A stretch of DNA of 64,000 nt from Saccharomyces paradoxus (Eukaryota; Ascomycota; Saccharomycetes; Saccharomycetales; Saccharomycetaceae), in assembly GCF_002079055.1 (NCBI RefSeq), contig NC_047501.1:868001-932000 (forward strand), given 5' to 3'. The notes under the pieces were generated by a model. The model had not been told where the DNA came from. It saw only the letters and a program-made list of their open reading frames with translations, and made no database searches. Of the stretch, positions 1 to 9,339 are shown piece by piece (the stretch's first letter is position 1; the number at the start of each line of letters is the position of its first letter). The position numbers and the translations under genes were made by a program.

Positions 1-106
1 AAAACATAAGGAAATTCCAGTTAAATAGTCTATCTACATATTCCTAAAAGAAAATATTATTGCATTACTTTTTTTGAAGAAAATCTATAAAGGTACCGTC
101 CCATTT

Positions 107-1672
107 TTAAAATCTGACCCACTTGAAGCCAACACAGTATGCCCTCGAAACTATGTAGCAAACAGCGCTGATGAAAGTTGCCAAACCACAGAAAATGATA
201 TAGTGTTGGTAATCGGCTGTTGTTTTGTTAGAGATGATGGCGCCCGTTATCGGAATGCCAACTAAAGTGCCGAAGGCGACGACGAAATACATTGTAGAGT
301 AACGTTTGCCGAACTCTTCCGTCTTAGATATCTGTCCACAGCAAACAGGAAGTAAGGAGAAGACGCTTCCAGAACAAAACCCATATAGGGCACTAATGAC
401 GTACATATTTGTCAGGTTGGTACCAAATGGTAACCAACCAACGAACATGACGATAAACAATGTGAGTAAAGTTGCAATGGCGACGTTAAATCTACCGAAC
501 TTATCACTTAAATAGCCGGGAACCCATCTCCCGGGTATGCCGCAGACATTTATAATCATAATCAAGGTGTAGGCATCATTTGCAGAAATGCCATGACTGG
601 TAGCGTATGAACCATAATAAGTTAGAGCTGAATTAATGGATAATTCACCAAATACTGTCCCAAGAACACAAAACAGATATTTCATATCTAAGAAGGCCTT
701 TGCATCAAAACATTGTAGGATATAAACCCTGAGTATGTATTTCAAACGTGATTCTCCCTCTTTGGAACTTTCAATAACGTGTGGCAGCCTCTCTTTGACT
801 AAGATGATTGACAAGGTTAGCAAGGCCAGGTCTAGAAATCCCAACGTCCTGATACCCCAAACAAAGCCATAACTCGAATCAGTGCCTGACTTCATAGAGA
901 AGAAACTACGCAACATAATTGGAAAAACGACGCCACCTACGCTACCACCAATAGTGGCCATTGCCAAAGCAGTACCGCGCCTTTTGAAAAAATAATGAGC
1001 GGGAACACTTACTAAGGGACTCAGTACAATACCATTACCAAACCCACAGACTATGGCAAAGGACAGTATAAAATGCCAATATTTGGTGGAGTTAGCGGTG
1101 GCAAATAGGCCGGCCACATGAAAAACAGTACCTACAATCATAATCGTCCTAAATCCATTTCTATCGAAGTAAGTACCACTAATGATACATGAGGCAAAGC
1201 AAACAAAAAGAAATAGAGAAAACAGCCAGCCAATGGTAGAAACACTTTCACCGGCTAATTGGTTGTCCTGTAGGTGACTTTCTATGACCCCTGTTGAATT
1301 TAGTAGACCAAAGCATGCAATCAAACCCAAGAAGCAACCGAACGTCACAACCCAAGCCTTGAGTCCGCCTTCCGGGAAATTTTCAACTTCTTCGCTGGAA
1401 TCTTCTTCTTTGTCACTGTCGTGCGTGCACGAGGTATTCTCACCCCAATGTGGCTGGCTTTCAATGTCAGTGACCTTATTTACTTCCTTTTTGGTATACA
1501 CTTCTGCCGACACCAAGGTTGAGGCATAAGAGGCAATAGTCTCTAATGACTCTAGATCATCACCTTCTAAATTGTAACTAATGCTGTCCTCATCTAAATT
1601 AGGTTGCCGCAGTTGGTTTGTTTGTTCTTCCGGAACTATAGTATCTTTAGGCGTTAAGCTTTCTGAGCTCAT
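107..1672 (-). CDS. MCH5: Mch5-like plasma-membrane riboflavin transporter (MFS)
   Basis: 521-residue major facilitator superfamily protein of the monocarboxylate-transporter-homologue group; the S. cerevisiae orthologue imports riboflavin at the plasma membrane by facilitated diffusion. The first ~115 residues are hydrophilic, acidic and Ser/Thr-rich, as expected for a cytosolic N-tail. They are followed by about twelve hydrophobic segments, starting at 'GGLKAWVVTFGCFLGL'. MFS loop signatures are visible ('SGTYFDRNGFRT' after TM2-3 and 'GYLSDKFGR' in the second half). I chose the ATG at 1672 (MSSES...) because the frame upstream is open for 16 more codons but has no other ATG, and because 521 residues matches the known protein. 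It is the first of seven minus-strand genes. A Put3-type site about 480 bp upstream and a Gcn4-type site about 70 bp upstream suggest control by proline and amino-acid status. Confidence 0.96.
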   Translation of the reverse strand: MSSESLTPKDTIVPEEQTNQLRQPNLDEDSISYNLEGDDLESLETIASYASTLVSAEVYTKKEVNKVTDIESQPHWGENTSCTHDSDKEEDSSEEVENFPEGGLKAWVVTFGCFLGLIACFGLLNSTGVIESHLQDNQLAGESVSTIGWLFSLFLFVCFASCIISGTYFDRNGFRTIMIVGTVFHVAGLFATANSTKYWHFILSFAIVCGFGNGIVLSPLVSVPAHYFFKRRGTALAMATIGGSVGGVVFPIMLRSFFSMKSGTDSSYGFVWGIRTLGFLDLALLTLSIILVKERLPHVIESSKEGESRLKYILRVYILQCFDAKAFLDMKYLFCVLGTVFGELSINSALTYYGSYATSHGISANDAYTLIMIINVCGIPGRWVPGYLSDKFGRFNVAIATLLTLFIVMFVGWLPFGTNLTNMYVISALYGFCSGSVFSLLPVCCGQISKTEEFGKRYSTMYFVVAFGTLVGIPITGAIISNKTTADYQHYIIFCGLATFISAVCYIVSRAYCVGFKWVRF

Positions 1673-1739
1673 TCTTTTTCTTTCTAATCTATAGTAAGCC
1701 AAAGATTTTTTGATTGACAATATACTCGCGTGGTCTTAA

Positions 1740-1746
1740 TGACTCA
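1740..1746. promoter_or_regulatory. Gcn4-type site (TGACTCA) upstream of MCH5
   Basis: An exact TGACTCA heptamer lies about 70 bp upstream of the MCH5 ATG. It is the core Gcn4 (bZIP) recognition sequence. The position is close to the expected start of transcription, so it could be fortuitous. Confidence 0.3.
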
Positions 1747-2147
1747 GGTTTCAGTATTTTTTTACGGATAATTTGTTTTTCACTAACTTGAAGAGAGAAT
1801 AGTTATTTGAAAATTTCGAAAGGTACATCGAGCAGTTTATATATCAGGTCGCCACAGTACATCTAATCTGAGCAGCTTATTATATTCATTCCTCTGAGCA
1901 AAATAAATATATTTCTAAAAAATTTTCGTCTAGTTTCTTCCCAGCAATGGCTCTCTATTATTAGCCTCAGACAATACCGCCTAGAGTGATTCAGCAGAAC
2001 AATAATTTTTCCGCTGTATTTCTTTTTCCAGGTGCCTCAAACATCTCTAGAATAGCCCGCAGTAGATCGAAAAAAGCGTCAAAAATTCGATCCTTTCTTG
2101 TCTTTTCTTTTTCGGACACTAAAGCGCAGTTTTCAACCGACGATGCT

Positions 2148-2163
2148 CGGGAAGCCACCCCCG
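2148..2163. promoter_or_regulatory. Put3 binding site (CGG-N10-CCG) upstream of MCH5
   Basis: CGGGAAGCCACCCCCG fits the Put3 zinc-cluster consensus CGG-N10-CCG and carries the GAAGCCA interior typical of the PUT1/PUT2 sites. It lies about 480 bp upstream of the MCH5 ATG and far from the 3' end of SLY41. MCH5 is a known Put3 target in S. cerevisiae, where proline stimulates the riboflavin transporter. The flanks extend the dyad (CTCGGG ... CCCGAG is nearly symmetric). Confidence 0.75.
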
Positions 2164-2977
2164 AGGTGATAATAACAGGTGGCGCTGTGACTCTATTGTC
2201 AAAACACGAGAGAAAACCTGAAATGTTTTGAAGAAACGATAGTGTTCTAACTGGAAAAAGGCGAAATAAAAAAAAAAATAGGGAGTCTATCCAAGATGAA
2301 TTAGGTTAAACCAGTTCGTATAGCTAAACTTCATTGAAATTGTCCGTCGACTAGTCTATTTTTATTCTCTCAACCCTTCAAGTACTGCAATAAGGAGTAG
2401 ATCCCTTTCAGCCATCGAAGCAATAGAACTTAAGGGTATAGCGATCCCCAAAATCTTGTGCCACGATCGAGGCTCTAGTATGCTTGTTATTTTTTCTTAT
2501 CCTCTCCTAGTTAAAAACAATAGTTCCTTCGAAGTGCTTTGTCTTCAATAGGTTTTTCCGCGAGATCGTGGAAGACCTTAAAAAACGCGTCTACGACTCC
2601 TGCATGCGAGTCTTTCCTTTTTGCTTTGGTAATCATCAACATCACATGTGAGATAATCAAGGGATTGCGGCTATTGTTTTTGAAAAAGAACAAAATGGCC
2701 GCATTTTATCCTCCACACAGCGGAAGGCCACTCCCGCACAGGTGTTAATGCAAATGAGGCGAATAATCAGAAAAGTACCGCCACGTCGGTTGTGAAACCT
2801 TGATGTGGTGCGGGGGTGGGGTAACAGTTCCGGATCTTTTAGTACTATTAGAAACAGTGGTAGTAGCAATAAATGAAATAAAAAAAGTCACCAAGGGTTT
2901 TTACTTATATATTTGTTATAGTATTAAGCATCCTACCATGAATATTGGTTTCCACTCAATAATGGAACTGATTTGGA

Positions 2978-4336
2978 CTATGCCTGACGTCCATCCTTTT
3001 TGGAAAGCCCCCATTTATCATAACCGTACAACCCAGCAATCGTTAAGATAACACCGAACACTTGTAGGAAGTTTACCTTTGTTTCCCAGAAGAGTGCCAC
3101 GGATATAACGACAATCCTCTTCATGATGTTTGCTACCGAATAGTTAATGGAAGAAAGTAATCCTATCAACTGAAAAGCAAGCATGGCCTGGAAAAAATGT
3201 GCTATACCATGGATTACTACGAGGTATACTGTTTTCAGCGTTAAATCGTTGATAACACTACTACCATGCACTAATTCACCGGTCAAAAAGGGTAATAGGG
3301 TTAACAAGAACCCAATGCACGAGCAGTAAAACAATATGGTAATCTTATCCACTTGCAATGGTGAGAATCTTGTTTTGTCTAGACCTGGCTGTTCTTCTTT
3401 CGACGTGACGTCTTCGGTAGAAGAAGACGGTAGTATTCCTACCTTCCTCCTAATGGTTAGGATATTCTTGGCAAAGATATTCTGTGTTACAAATATTATC
3501 ATGGAAATAAAGGCAAAAAGCAACCCGATTAATGAAGAACCACTTTTGTTATCTGAAGTCCTCTTATTACCATGACTTGACCAGCAAGTAGTCATAACAC
3601 CAAAAATCAAAAGTAGCAGGGTATAATATGTCATGGAATTGTAATAACGACGTTCAAAAAATTTATAGTATCCAACTGTTATTATTGGGGATAGTGCCTT
3701 CACGGAATGCACCAGTGATACTGGTATCATGGATACTGCCTTATGCGACGTGATATGACCAATAAACTGGAATATTCCCATAGGAAAAGTGGTCATCAAA
3801 ACCAACTTTGAGGGAACTAAAAACTTGCGCAGGATAGAACTCCGGAAATTGCCATCGAGATACTCCGGAAGGATTCCATCAGGGAAATTATTCAGTGTTT
3901 TCGAAAACTTGGTATGTTTCAAACGAGGTAATCGGAACAAATTTACGATGGAAGCAAATCCTACACATAGGATAGCGCTAACAAGAAATTGCAATTCAGT
4001 GAGAGCTATAGGATGATTGAAAGTTCTTAAAATAGTTTTGGATAAGTTACTTGAAATAGATGACGTGACGTACCATATAGAACAGATTATAGTTACTCTT
4101 AGGTCAATTTCAGGTAAGTATCCTTGTATATTACTAGGAAATAGTTGTATAAAACTCTCCTTAAGGCTAGTAAGATCTTGTCCAAAGAGGTGATTACCAA
4201 ACTCCTTATTGTATTCTTTTTTTTGGTTTTGGAAACTCCCACGTGGTGGTTCTGGTATTTGATATAGTGATGGATCAAAGAGGTTTTTGTGGACAGAGTT
4301 ACGCCGTTTAATCGCTGTACTTTGCGTTTGAATCAT
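2978..4336 (-). CDS. SLY41: Sly41-like ER membrane transporter of the triose-phosphate translocator/DMT family
   Basis: 452-residue multi-pass membrane protein (the S. cerevisiae protein has 453). It belongs to the drug/metabolite transporter clan, triose-phosphate-translocator branch. In S. cerevisiae extra copies of SLY41 suppress loss of the Rab GTPase Ypt1, and the protein sits in the ER membrane. About eight to ten hydrophobic helices are visible from residue ~75 to the end. A conserved 'LVHSVKALSPIITVGYYKFF' stretch matches the family's substrate-pathway helix, and the tail is basic (KWGLSKKDGRQA). A hydrophilic insert around 'PSSSTEDVTSKEEQPG' splits the membrane domain. The first ATG in frame is at 4336; 27 further codons upstream are open but lack an ATG. 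The true substrate is not shown by the sequence. Confidence 0.95.
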   Translation of the reverse strand: MIQTQSTAIKRRNSVHKNLFDPSLYQIPEPPRGSFQNQKKEYNKEFGNHLFGQDLTSLKESFIQLFPSNIQGYLPEIDLRVTIICSIWYVTSSISSNLSKTILRTFNHPIALTELQFLVSAILCVGFASIVNLFRLPRLKHTKFSKTLNNFPDGILPEYLDGNFRSSILRKFLVPSKLVLMTTFPMGIFQFIGHITSHKAVSMIPVSLVHSVKALSPIITVGYYKFFERRYYNSMTYYTLLLLIFGVMTTCWSSHGNKRTSDNKSGSSLIGLLFAFISMIIFVTQNIFAKNILTIRRKVGILPSSSTEDVTSKEEQPGLDKTRFSPLQVDKITILFYCSCIGFLLTLLPFLTGELVHGSSVINDLTLKTVYLVVIHGIAHFFQAMLAFQLIGLLSSINYSVANIMKRIVVISVALFWETKVNFLQVFGVILTIAGLYGYDKWGLSKKDGRQA

Positions 4337-4894
4337 TTTAGGCTGATATTGCTTCTCTTCTTTCACGTAGTATAAATAAAAGCTACTGGCTTCCTTAGTA
4401 AATAATTTTATCGTCAAATCACTTACCCTCCAAAAATATCTTAAGCTTTGCGCATATAGGTATATAGTAAAGATGTTTGGTAAATGTCGATCTTATCGTC
4501 CGATGTCCCTTCCTCCCTTTTTCGTAATTCCTTTTTCTCTTCTTTTTGAATACAAATTTTGATTTTTTTCTTTTTAATTACTTGTTTGTTGTTATTTTCA
4601 TTTCAATTTTTTTTTTTTCAATTTTTTTAATCCGATCGTCGCGCCAAAATTCTATCGCCTTAAAACAATGGCACTTTACTGTAAAAATGACACAATTATG
4701 AGAAGTTTAGGCACAATGCAAAAGTTCACTTAGCAAACTTACATCACAGAATATTAAAGTTTGAAAACCCTTATCTGAAGTCAAGGCCGTTATATAGCCT
4801 TATAGACCAAATATGTTCTACACAGGTTTCAAATTGGAAAAAAAAACAAGATATTGAATGTTGAAGCAAAGGTCAGTTGCATTTGTTGATTGGG
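4337..4894. other. Intergenic region: SLY41 promoter and SNU66 3' side
   Basis: This 558 bp stretch is T-rich on the plus strand from 4500 to 4630, with runs such as the one at 4609-4617, and so forms a poly(dA:dT) promoter of the nucleosome-poor type upstream of SLY41. I see no further gene. Confidence 0.5.
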
Positions 4895-6661
4895 TTAACT
4901 ATTATCAAACTCGAATAAATTATCATTCTCAAAGGCATTTTTCCTTGCCTCAATTCTAGATTGCATTTTTGCTCTCTTTTTCTTGTTGCTTTTTGTGCCA
5001 TGAAATTTCTGTGACAATTTTTTATACGCCTCTTTAGTAGTCAGTTGATTTCCCTTTTCGTCTCTGTAAACAAGTTGTATTTCAGGATCATAATGACTTT
5101 GCCTTTTTCGCTGGTTACTTGATATATTATTTGGAGAATTGCTGGCTTCGGATTGTTTCAGTCCGTGTAGCCCATCCTTTGTGTAACTAGTAGTGTCGGT
5201 GGGCTCTTTATTCCGGACACCCTTTCGGAGTGATTCGCTGTCATTAGTACCCTTTTCTGCTTTCAAACCGGCATTTCCTGGGGTAAGAACACTCTTCTTC
5301 CGAAGAAACCCTAGTGCTGATGCAAGACCAGAGAAAAAGTCTGGCGCATCTTCAATATCCCCTTCATTGTTTGGTTCAGTATTAACCGATTCAGTAAGTT
5401 TGTTGTTACCACTTGCTTCTTTAAAATGTTGGCCAGTAACATCCCCGACATTTTTCTCTCCTTCATCATCCACTTTCAATTTATTTGCAGTAGTATTTCC
5501 TTCAGGGAGACCCATATCCAAAGTATCCAAAAAAGTTACCTTTTCGTCAACGATAATATTATTGGAATTCTCACGCATTTTCAGGATGTTTTCAGTGCGT
5601 CGCTTCTCTTCATTTCTTGTCTTTTCAATTTCTATGGCAAGGTCCTCCGGGGCTTTTAATTCGTTCTTCGAACTTGACCTTGGATTCATTATTGTCACTG
5701 GCTGTTCTTCGTTCATCCAGGAAAAACTTTCATCTTCATCCACCAACTTAACAACATCCATCTTATGGGCAATTTTTAACTTCCTAGCTTTAGTAGATTT
5801 TGGATCCTTGATTCTGCGTTTTTTTATTTTTAATGGTTTATAGTCTCCACCGTCTTCATCTAAAATATCATTTGCGCCATCGAAGTTCACCTTAACTTTT
5901 CCTGTTGGTAGTTTTGCAATCATGCCCTTTGGTGCCTTCGCGATCCCTTGCTCTGCTCCAATAATTAAATGAGTATTCGCAAGCGAATGTTCCTCTTTCT
6001 CTTCTTCTTCAATGTCTAAGCTAGATACATTTAAAATTTTTTTTTTTTGTCTTCTATCTTTATTCATTTGTCGTAATCGTAGTCCCTCTCTTTCAGTGCT
6101 TTCCCCGGCAGCTTTTTCATTCTCTAATACGTCAACAGAATCAGTCTCATCAAAAATACTGCTTTCTTTTAAAGTTAGGATCGTGTCTTTCTTTGCGCTA
6201 AGGGTCTCGATATTATAGGATACTTCAACATTATGCAGATCAATATCTTCGTCTTCTTTTGTTGCACCCTTACGTGGCAGTAACCTGCTGGAAGCTTTGC
6301 TTTCATCCAGGGCAGTAATTGCATTCAGGTTTTCCAGCCATGAACTGTCATCATTGACACCAGTTTCTTCGAGTAGGTGCAGCATTCGTAAAGGTATGTT
6401 AGCCTTTTGAAGCTTTGTTATCTTCTCTCTAAGTATGTCGACCTCGGCAGTAGTATGTATAGTTGGGGGAGAAACATTCTGATTTTGTTGAGGTGGAATA
6501 AGTTTTAGGCCAAGGGACGCCCTTAATTCGTTCGTCTCTTGGATTGACAAAGATTCTTTGCGGCCTGCATTTTCCTCTTGAAGAACTGGAATAGGTTTTA
6601 AACCCAGCTTTTCCCTTATTTCATTTGTCTCCTCTATAGAAAGGCTTTCTTTTTTGTTCAT
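4895..6661 (-). CDS. SNU66: Snu66-like component of the U4/U6.U5 tri-snRNP
   Basis: 588-residue hydrophilic, highly charged protein (587 in S. cerevisiae; SART1 family). It is a tri-snRNP component needed for pre-mRNA splicing in the nucleus. The N-terminus holds two near-identical ~20-residue elements, at residues 6-25 and 37-56 (SLSIEETNEIREKLGLKPIP and SLSIQETNELRASLGLKLIP). These are the HIND elements that bind the ubiquitin-like modifier Hub1 non-covalently. Basic clusters follow (e.g. KIKKRRIKDPKSTKARKLK), as does a conserved SART1-type C-terminal part around residues 530-580 (YDPEIQLVYRDEKGNQLTTKEAYKKLSQKFHG). The ATG at 6661 is the first in frame and places the HIND motif right at the start, as in the family. 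Confidence 0.95.
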   Translation of the reverse strand: MNKKESLSIEETNEIREKLGLKPIPVLQEENAGRKESLSIQETNELRASLGLKLIPPQQNQNVSPPTIHTTAEVDILREKITKLQKANIPLRMLHLLEETGVNDDSSWLENLNAITALDESKASSRLLPRKGATKEDEDIDLHNVEVSYNIETLSAKKDTILTLKESSIFDETDSVDVLENEKAAGESTEREGLRLRQMNKDRRQKKKILNVSSLDIEEEEKEEHSLANTHLIIGAEQGIAKAPKGMIAKLPTGKVKVNFDGANDILDEDGGDYKPLKIKKRRIKDPKSTKARKLKIAHKMDVVKLVDEDESFSWMNEEQPVTIMNPRSSSKNELKAPEDLAIEIEKTRNEEKRRTENILKMRENSNNIIVDEKVTFLDTLDMGLPEGNTTANKLKVDDEGEKNVGDVTGQHFKEASGNNKLTESVNTEPNNEGDIEDAPDFFSGLASALGFLRKKSVLTPGNAGLKAEKGTNDSESLRKGVRNKEPTDTTSYTKDGLHGLKQSEASNSPNNISSNQRKRQSHYDPEIQLVYRDEKGNQLTTKEAYKKLSQKFHGTKSNKKKRAKMQSRIEARKNAFENDNLFEFDNS

Positions 6662-7108
6662 AAATTAATAAAGAGCTGATCGATGAATGTCGTTTTATTT
6701 AAAGCAGAGAACAGTAAAACGACCATCTCATCTTTTGCCCACTCTCAAAATTTTTGTATGTATCTTTTTCGCCTCGCGAACTATTTTAAGCCTGCGGAGT
6801 TTATGATATGAATGTCAACAGCCATTATTAATGGTACGTACATATTATTTTAAAGGTTCAACAAAACTTTTAATGGTATAAAGTACCTAAACTATGTAAA
6901 CATAAATTATGTATACTATTTCAAATATATCACCTAAAAAAAATTATAAGTTCAATTCAATATGGGCGTACAGCACTAATTTACAGATTATGGAATAAAA
7001 TATGAAATGAGAAATAGGTTGAAAATTGGATGACTGTAGAAAATCTTCTAAAAATCAAACGAAAGCGAACGCGAGGGGTCACTGATTATTAAAATACAAA
7101 ATGCATCC
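6662..7108. other. Intergenic region between SNU66 and NOP58
   Basis: 447 bp of strongly A/T-rich DNA between two minus-strand genes: SNU66 promoter on the left, NOP58 3' end on the right. It contains an exact match to the yeast ARS consensus at 6897-6907, listed separately. No gene is seen. Confidence 0.5.
6897..6907 (-). other. Candidate replication origin core (ARS consensus 11/11)
   Basis: On the minus strand the sequence ATTTATGTTTA matches WTTTAYRTTTW at every position. It lies in a 447 bp intergenic A/T-rich stretch, the usual setting for an ARS. Exact matches also occur by chance in A/T-rich DNA, and origin function needs flanking B elements that I cannot confirm. Confidence 0.3.
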
Positions 7109-8644
7109 TTATTTCTTTTCTTTCTTCTCTTTCTTTTCTTTCTTGGACTTCTTTTCCTTCTTCTCTTTCTTCTCTTTCTTTTCCTTCTTCTCCTTCTTCT
7201 CCTTTTTCTCCTTCTTATCTTTCTTAGATTTTTTGGAATCCTTGGAATCCTCATCGTCGTCTCTCTTTCTCTTCTTTTCCTTCTTTTCTTTCTTTTCTTC
7301 CTCTTCGTCGTCAGAATCAGACTCGGAATCGGAGGCAGCCTTTGCAGTATCAGCATCTGCATTGTAAGCTCTAGCTTCAGTCATTTCCACTTTCTTAGCC
7401 TCACGAACAACCTTTGGAGTAGTTCTCAAATCTCTACCCTCTAATTGGGATAGTCTATTTTCTACTTTGGCTCTTGATTCTAGACCAATGTCACCGGAAT
7501 CATCTCTATCTTCAGCTAAAGCATCATAACGCAATGAGACTGCGGCCTTAGCAGCCAAAACTCTTGCGATCTTACCTTTGTTCTTACCAGTAGCTTGACC
7601 AACAAGAGAGGCATGGTATAGCAAACCATACTTTGGTGTATCATGCTTGGTTTTCAAAGCTCTAAATAAAGCCTTCTCGGCACCTAATATTTGAATGGTA
7701 GAAGCTGGTGATTTGGCTAGGGAAATTAAAGAACCAGAATGAGCGATAAGTCTAGCACCGACTAATTCACCAACCAACTGAGTTAAGTTTGGGGCAATAG
7801 CCTTCATTCTTGCAGATAAGTAATTGGACAACTGTTCTCTGTAAGCGGCAAATTCAACTATTTGTTCGGCTAAAGCGTTAATGTTGTCTAAATCGGTTTG
7901 AGTGATTTCTGTACCCATGGACACTTCAGCAGCAGTCTTGACACGTTCTTCAATTTCTTCTGGTAAAATTTCACTCAAATCAGTTTCAGAAGCTTTGGAT
8001 CTGATGCCCATTGTTAAAATAATTCTAGCATAAGCGACGGAATCAGTGACAATCTTAGCTAGTTCAGGAAAGTGCCACCCATACCATTCTTTACATCTCA
8101 TGGCATATGTATTTAATTCTTTATCTAAGTCGTCCAATAAAGCAATTGCTTGAATAATCATAACATCAACTTTGTCAGCGGAAAACTTCAACTTGTGACG
8201 ACCGATAGAATGAGCTAAACCCAAAGACATCTTACTTAGATCATTATCAGACATGCCTGGCAATAACTCTGGTAAGTATTCTTTGATAGCTCTATAGATA
8301 TCTAAGGTAACGGCATCGGAAACAACATTGAAATTTAATCCCAACTTATTGATAGCGTTTGCCAATTTAGTTTCACTAACAATCAAGGTTGACTTCTTGT
8401 CCTTTTTAATTTCTTCTAGAAGTTTTTCTAATTGGGAAGAAACTTTACCTTCAATAATGGAGTTGGCTTCCTCTAAAGCGTTAGCTGCAGAGTTGAACTT
8501 GGAAAAGGCGGCGATCTTGAATTCCTTCAAGACTTTGTCAGAGCTATCCAAATCTTGAATCAAGCTTGAAGATTTGTAAATTTTCTTATCAGAGGCTTTT
8601 AAAAGAGCATAACCAGCTGAAGTTTCAGTTAAAACATAAGCCAT
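7109..8644 (-). CDS. NOP58: Nop58, core protein of box C/D snoRNPs
   Basis: 511 residues, the same length as S. cerevisiae Nop58. With Nop56, Snu13 and fibrillarin (Nop1) it forms the nucleolar box C/D snoRNPs that direct 2'-O-methylation and processing of pre-rRNA. The order is an N-terminal NOP5N domain (about residues 1-65), a coiled coil, and the NOSIC/Nop RNA-binding domain (about 160-400, including '[23 protein letters not shown]' and 'ALFRALKT'). An acidic block and a Lys/Glu-Asp tail from ~residue 440 follow, rich in KKE/KKD units. The start at 8644 ([12 protein letters not shown]) opens directly into the NOP5N domain. An in-frame ATG 29 codons upstream, at 8731, adds an unrelated sequence and probably lies upstream of the transcription start. 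PAC and RRPE boxes place the gene in the ribosome-biogenesis regulon. Confidence 0.98.
   Translation of the reverse strand: MAYVLTETSAGYALLKASDKKIYKSSSLIQDLDSSDKVLKEFKIAAFSKFNSAANALEEANSIIEGKVSSQLEKLLEEIKKDKKSTLIVSETKLANAINKLGLNFNVVSDAVTLDIYRAIKEYLPELLPGMSDNDLSKMSLGLAHSIGRHKLKFSADKVDVMIIQAIALLDDLDKELNTYAMRCKEWYGWHFPELAKIVTDSVAYARIILTMGIRSKASETDLSEILPEEIEERVKTAAEVSMGTEITQTDLDNINALAEQIVEFAAYREQLSNYLSARMKAIAPNLTQLVGELVGARLIAHSGSLISLAKSPASTIQILGAEKALFRALKTKHDTPKYGLLYHASLVGQATGKNKGKIARVLAAKAAVSLRYDALAEDRDDSGDIGLESRAKVENRLSQLEGRDLRTTPKVVREAKKVEMTEARAYNADADTAKAASDSESDSDDEEEEKKEKKEKKRKRDDDEDSKDSKKSKKDKKEKKEKKEKKEKKEKKEKKEKKSKKEKKEKKEKK
7112..7270 (-). repeat. KKE/KKD repeat tract in the NOP58 tail
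   Basis: The coding strand is a purine-rich run of lysine and glutamate/aspartate codons (AAG/GAG/GAA), giving about ten KKE-type units interrupted by one serine. On the plus strand it reads as a CTT/TTC tract that opens a false Ser/Phe-rich frame. KKE/D repeats of this kind are known in Nop56, Nop58 and Cbf5. Repeat number is likely to vary between strains. Confidence 0.8.
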
Positions 8645-9339
8645 TGTGTGAGGAGGTTGAGGTTCTACTGCTAATTTTGTATTGATTGGTATTTTGAAAA
8701 TAACGTATATACGAAATGTTTGCAAAAGCATAAATATTTCTTGCTTTTCTGAAAATTTTCGATGAGGTTGAAAAATTTTCCAAATTTCTTTTTTTCTTCA
8801 TTAACGTACACAGTGATATCAATTGGAATATGAGCATTGGGCGGTAACCGCAGATAAAACTATACATCGTTGATACGCCGGGAAAGATGTGCACTGGCTC
8901 AGGATTTTGATAACCGCACAATACAGTATCATCCTTCAATCATCTCTGCTATCATTGCTTTGTGACACAGTTGCGGCAAGATAAAGCGTTGTTTCACTGA
9001 TTGAAATATACGGTAAGTTTACGATTAAGTAATTAGAGTTGAGCGCATTTGAATGCGTTCCTTAGCATTAGATCAGTAACAATAAATATTATAGTAAAAT
9101 TGTTCGCGTCAAATGCTTCTCATGGCGCGAATAATACGGAAAATACTACTCAATAATTTACACAGGTTCGAAGTCTATACTAGTATGATGTATGATATAT
9201 AGGAAAAAATTCTGGATGCCAAGATCGAAAAGGTACTGGATCCTTTATTACAGATAAATGGAAAATAGTGTAATCCAGCTATTGTAAGAAGTGGTTAACA
9301 AAGAATATAAAACACGCCAGTTTCTGGTAGATATGCCCT
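8645..9339. other. Intergenic region: NOP58 promoter and DGK1 3' side
   Basis: 695 bp. The left third is the NOP58 promoter with PAC and RRPE boxes. The remainder, towards the DGK1 stop, is A/T-rich with no recognisable gene. A Box-B-like GGTTCGAAGTC at about 9166 has no tRNA body around it. Confidence 0.5.
8760..8780. promoter_or_regulatory. PAC and RRPE boxes upstream of NOP58
   Basis: CGATGAG (PAC core, 8760-8766) is followed by TGAAAAATTTTC (RRPE, 8769-8780). A second RRPE-like TGAAAATTTTC sits at 8750-8760, so the PAC is flanked on both sides. They lie about 105-135 bp upstream of the chosen ATG. PAC binds Dot6/Tod6 and RRPE binds Stb3; the pair marks ribosome-biogenesis genes in yeast. 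Confidence 0.8.

Larger units (their letters stand above)
1673..2977. other. Intergenic region: MCH5 promoter and SLY41 3' side
   Basis: About 1.3 kb lies between two minus-strand genes. It contains the Put3-type and Gcn4-type sites listed separately, A/T-rich stretches and a G-rich block near 2800-2825. Several frames of 60-83 codons are open on both strands (for example 1986-2231 and 2800-3051). They have no recognisable domain or conserved look, and I do not call them genes. I see no RNA gene or mobile element. Confidence 0.6.

Noticed and set aside
5193-5843. 216-codon plus-strand frame opposite SNU66
   Set aside because: Ser/Phe-rich translation is the reverse complement of the Lys/Glu-rich SNU66 sequence; no domain.
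7101-7367. Ser/Phe-rich plus-strand frame at the NOP58 3' end
   Set aside because: It is the complement of the NOP58 KKE repeat tract; low-complexity artefact, known as a dubious ORF in S. cerevisiae.
9166-9176. Box-B-like GGTTCGAAGTC suggesting a tRNA
   Set aside because: No Box A at the right distance and no cloverleaf in the surrounding A/T-rich sequence. No other intergenic Box B was found, so I call no tRNA in the window.
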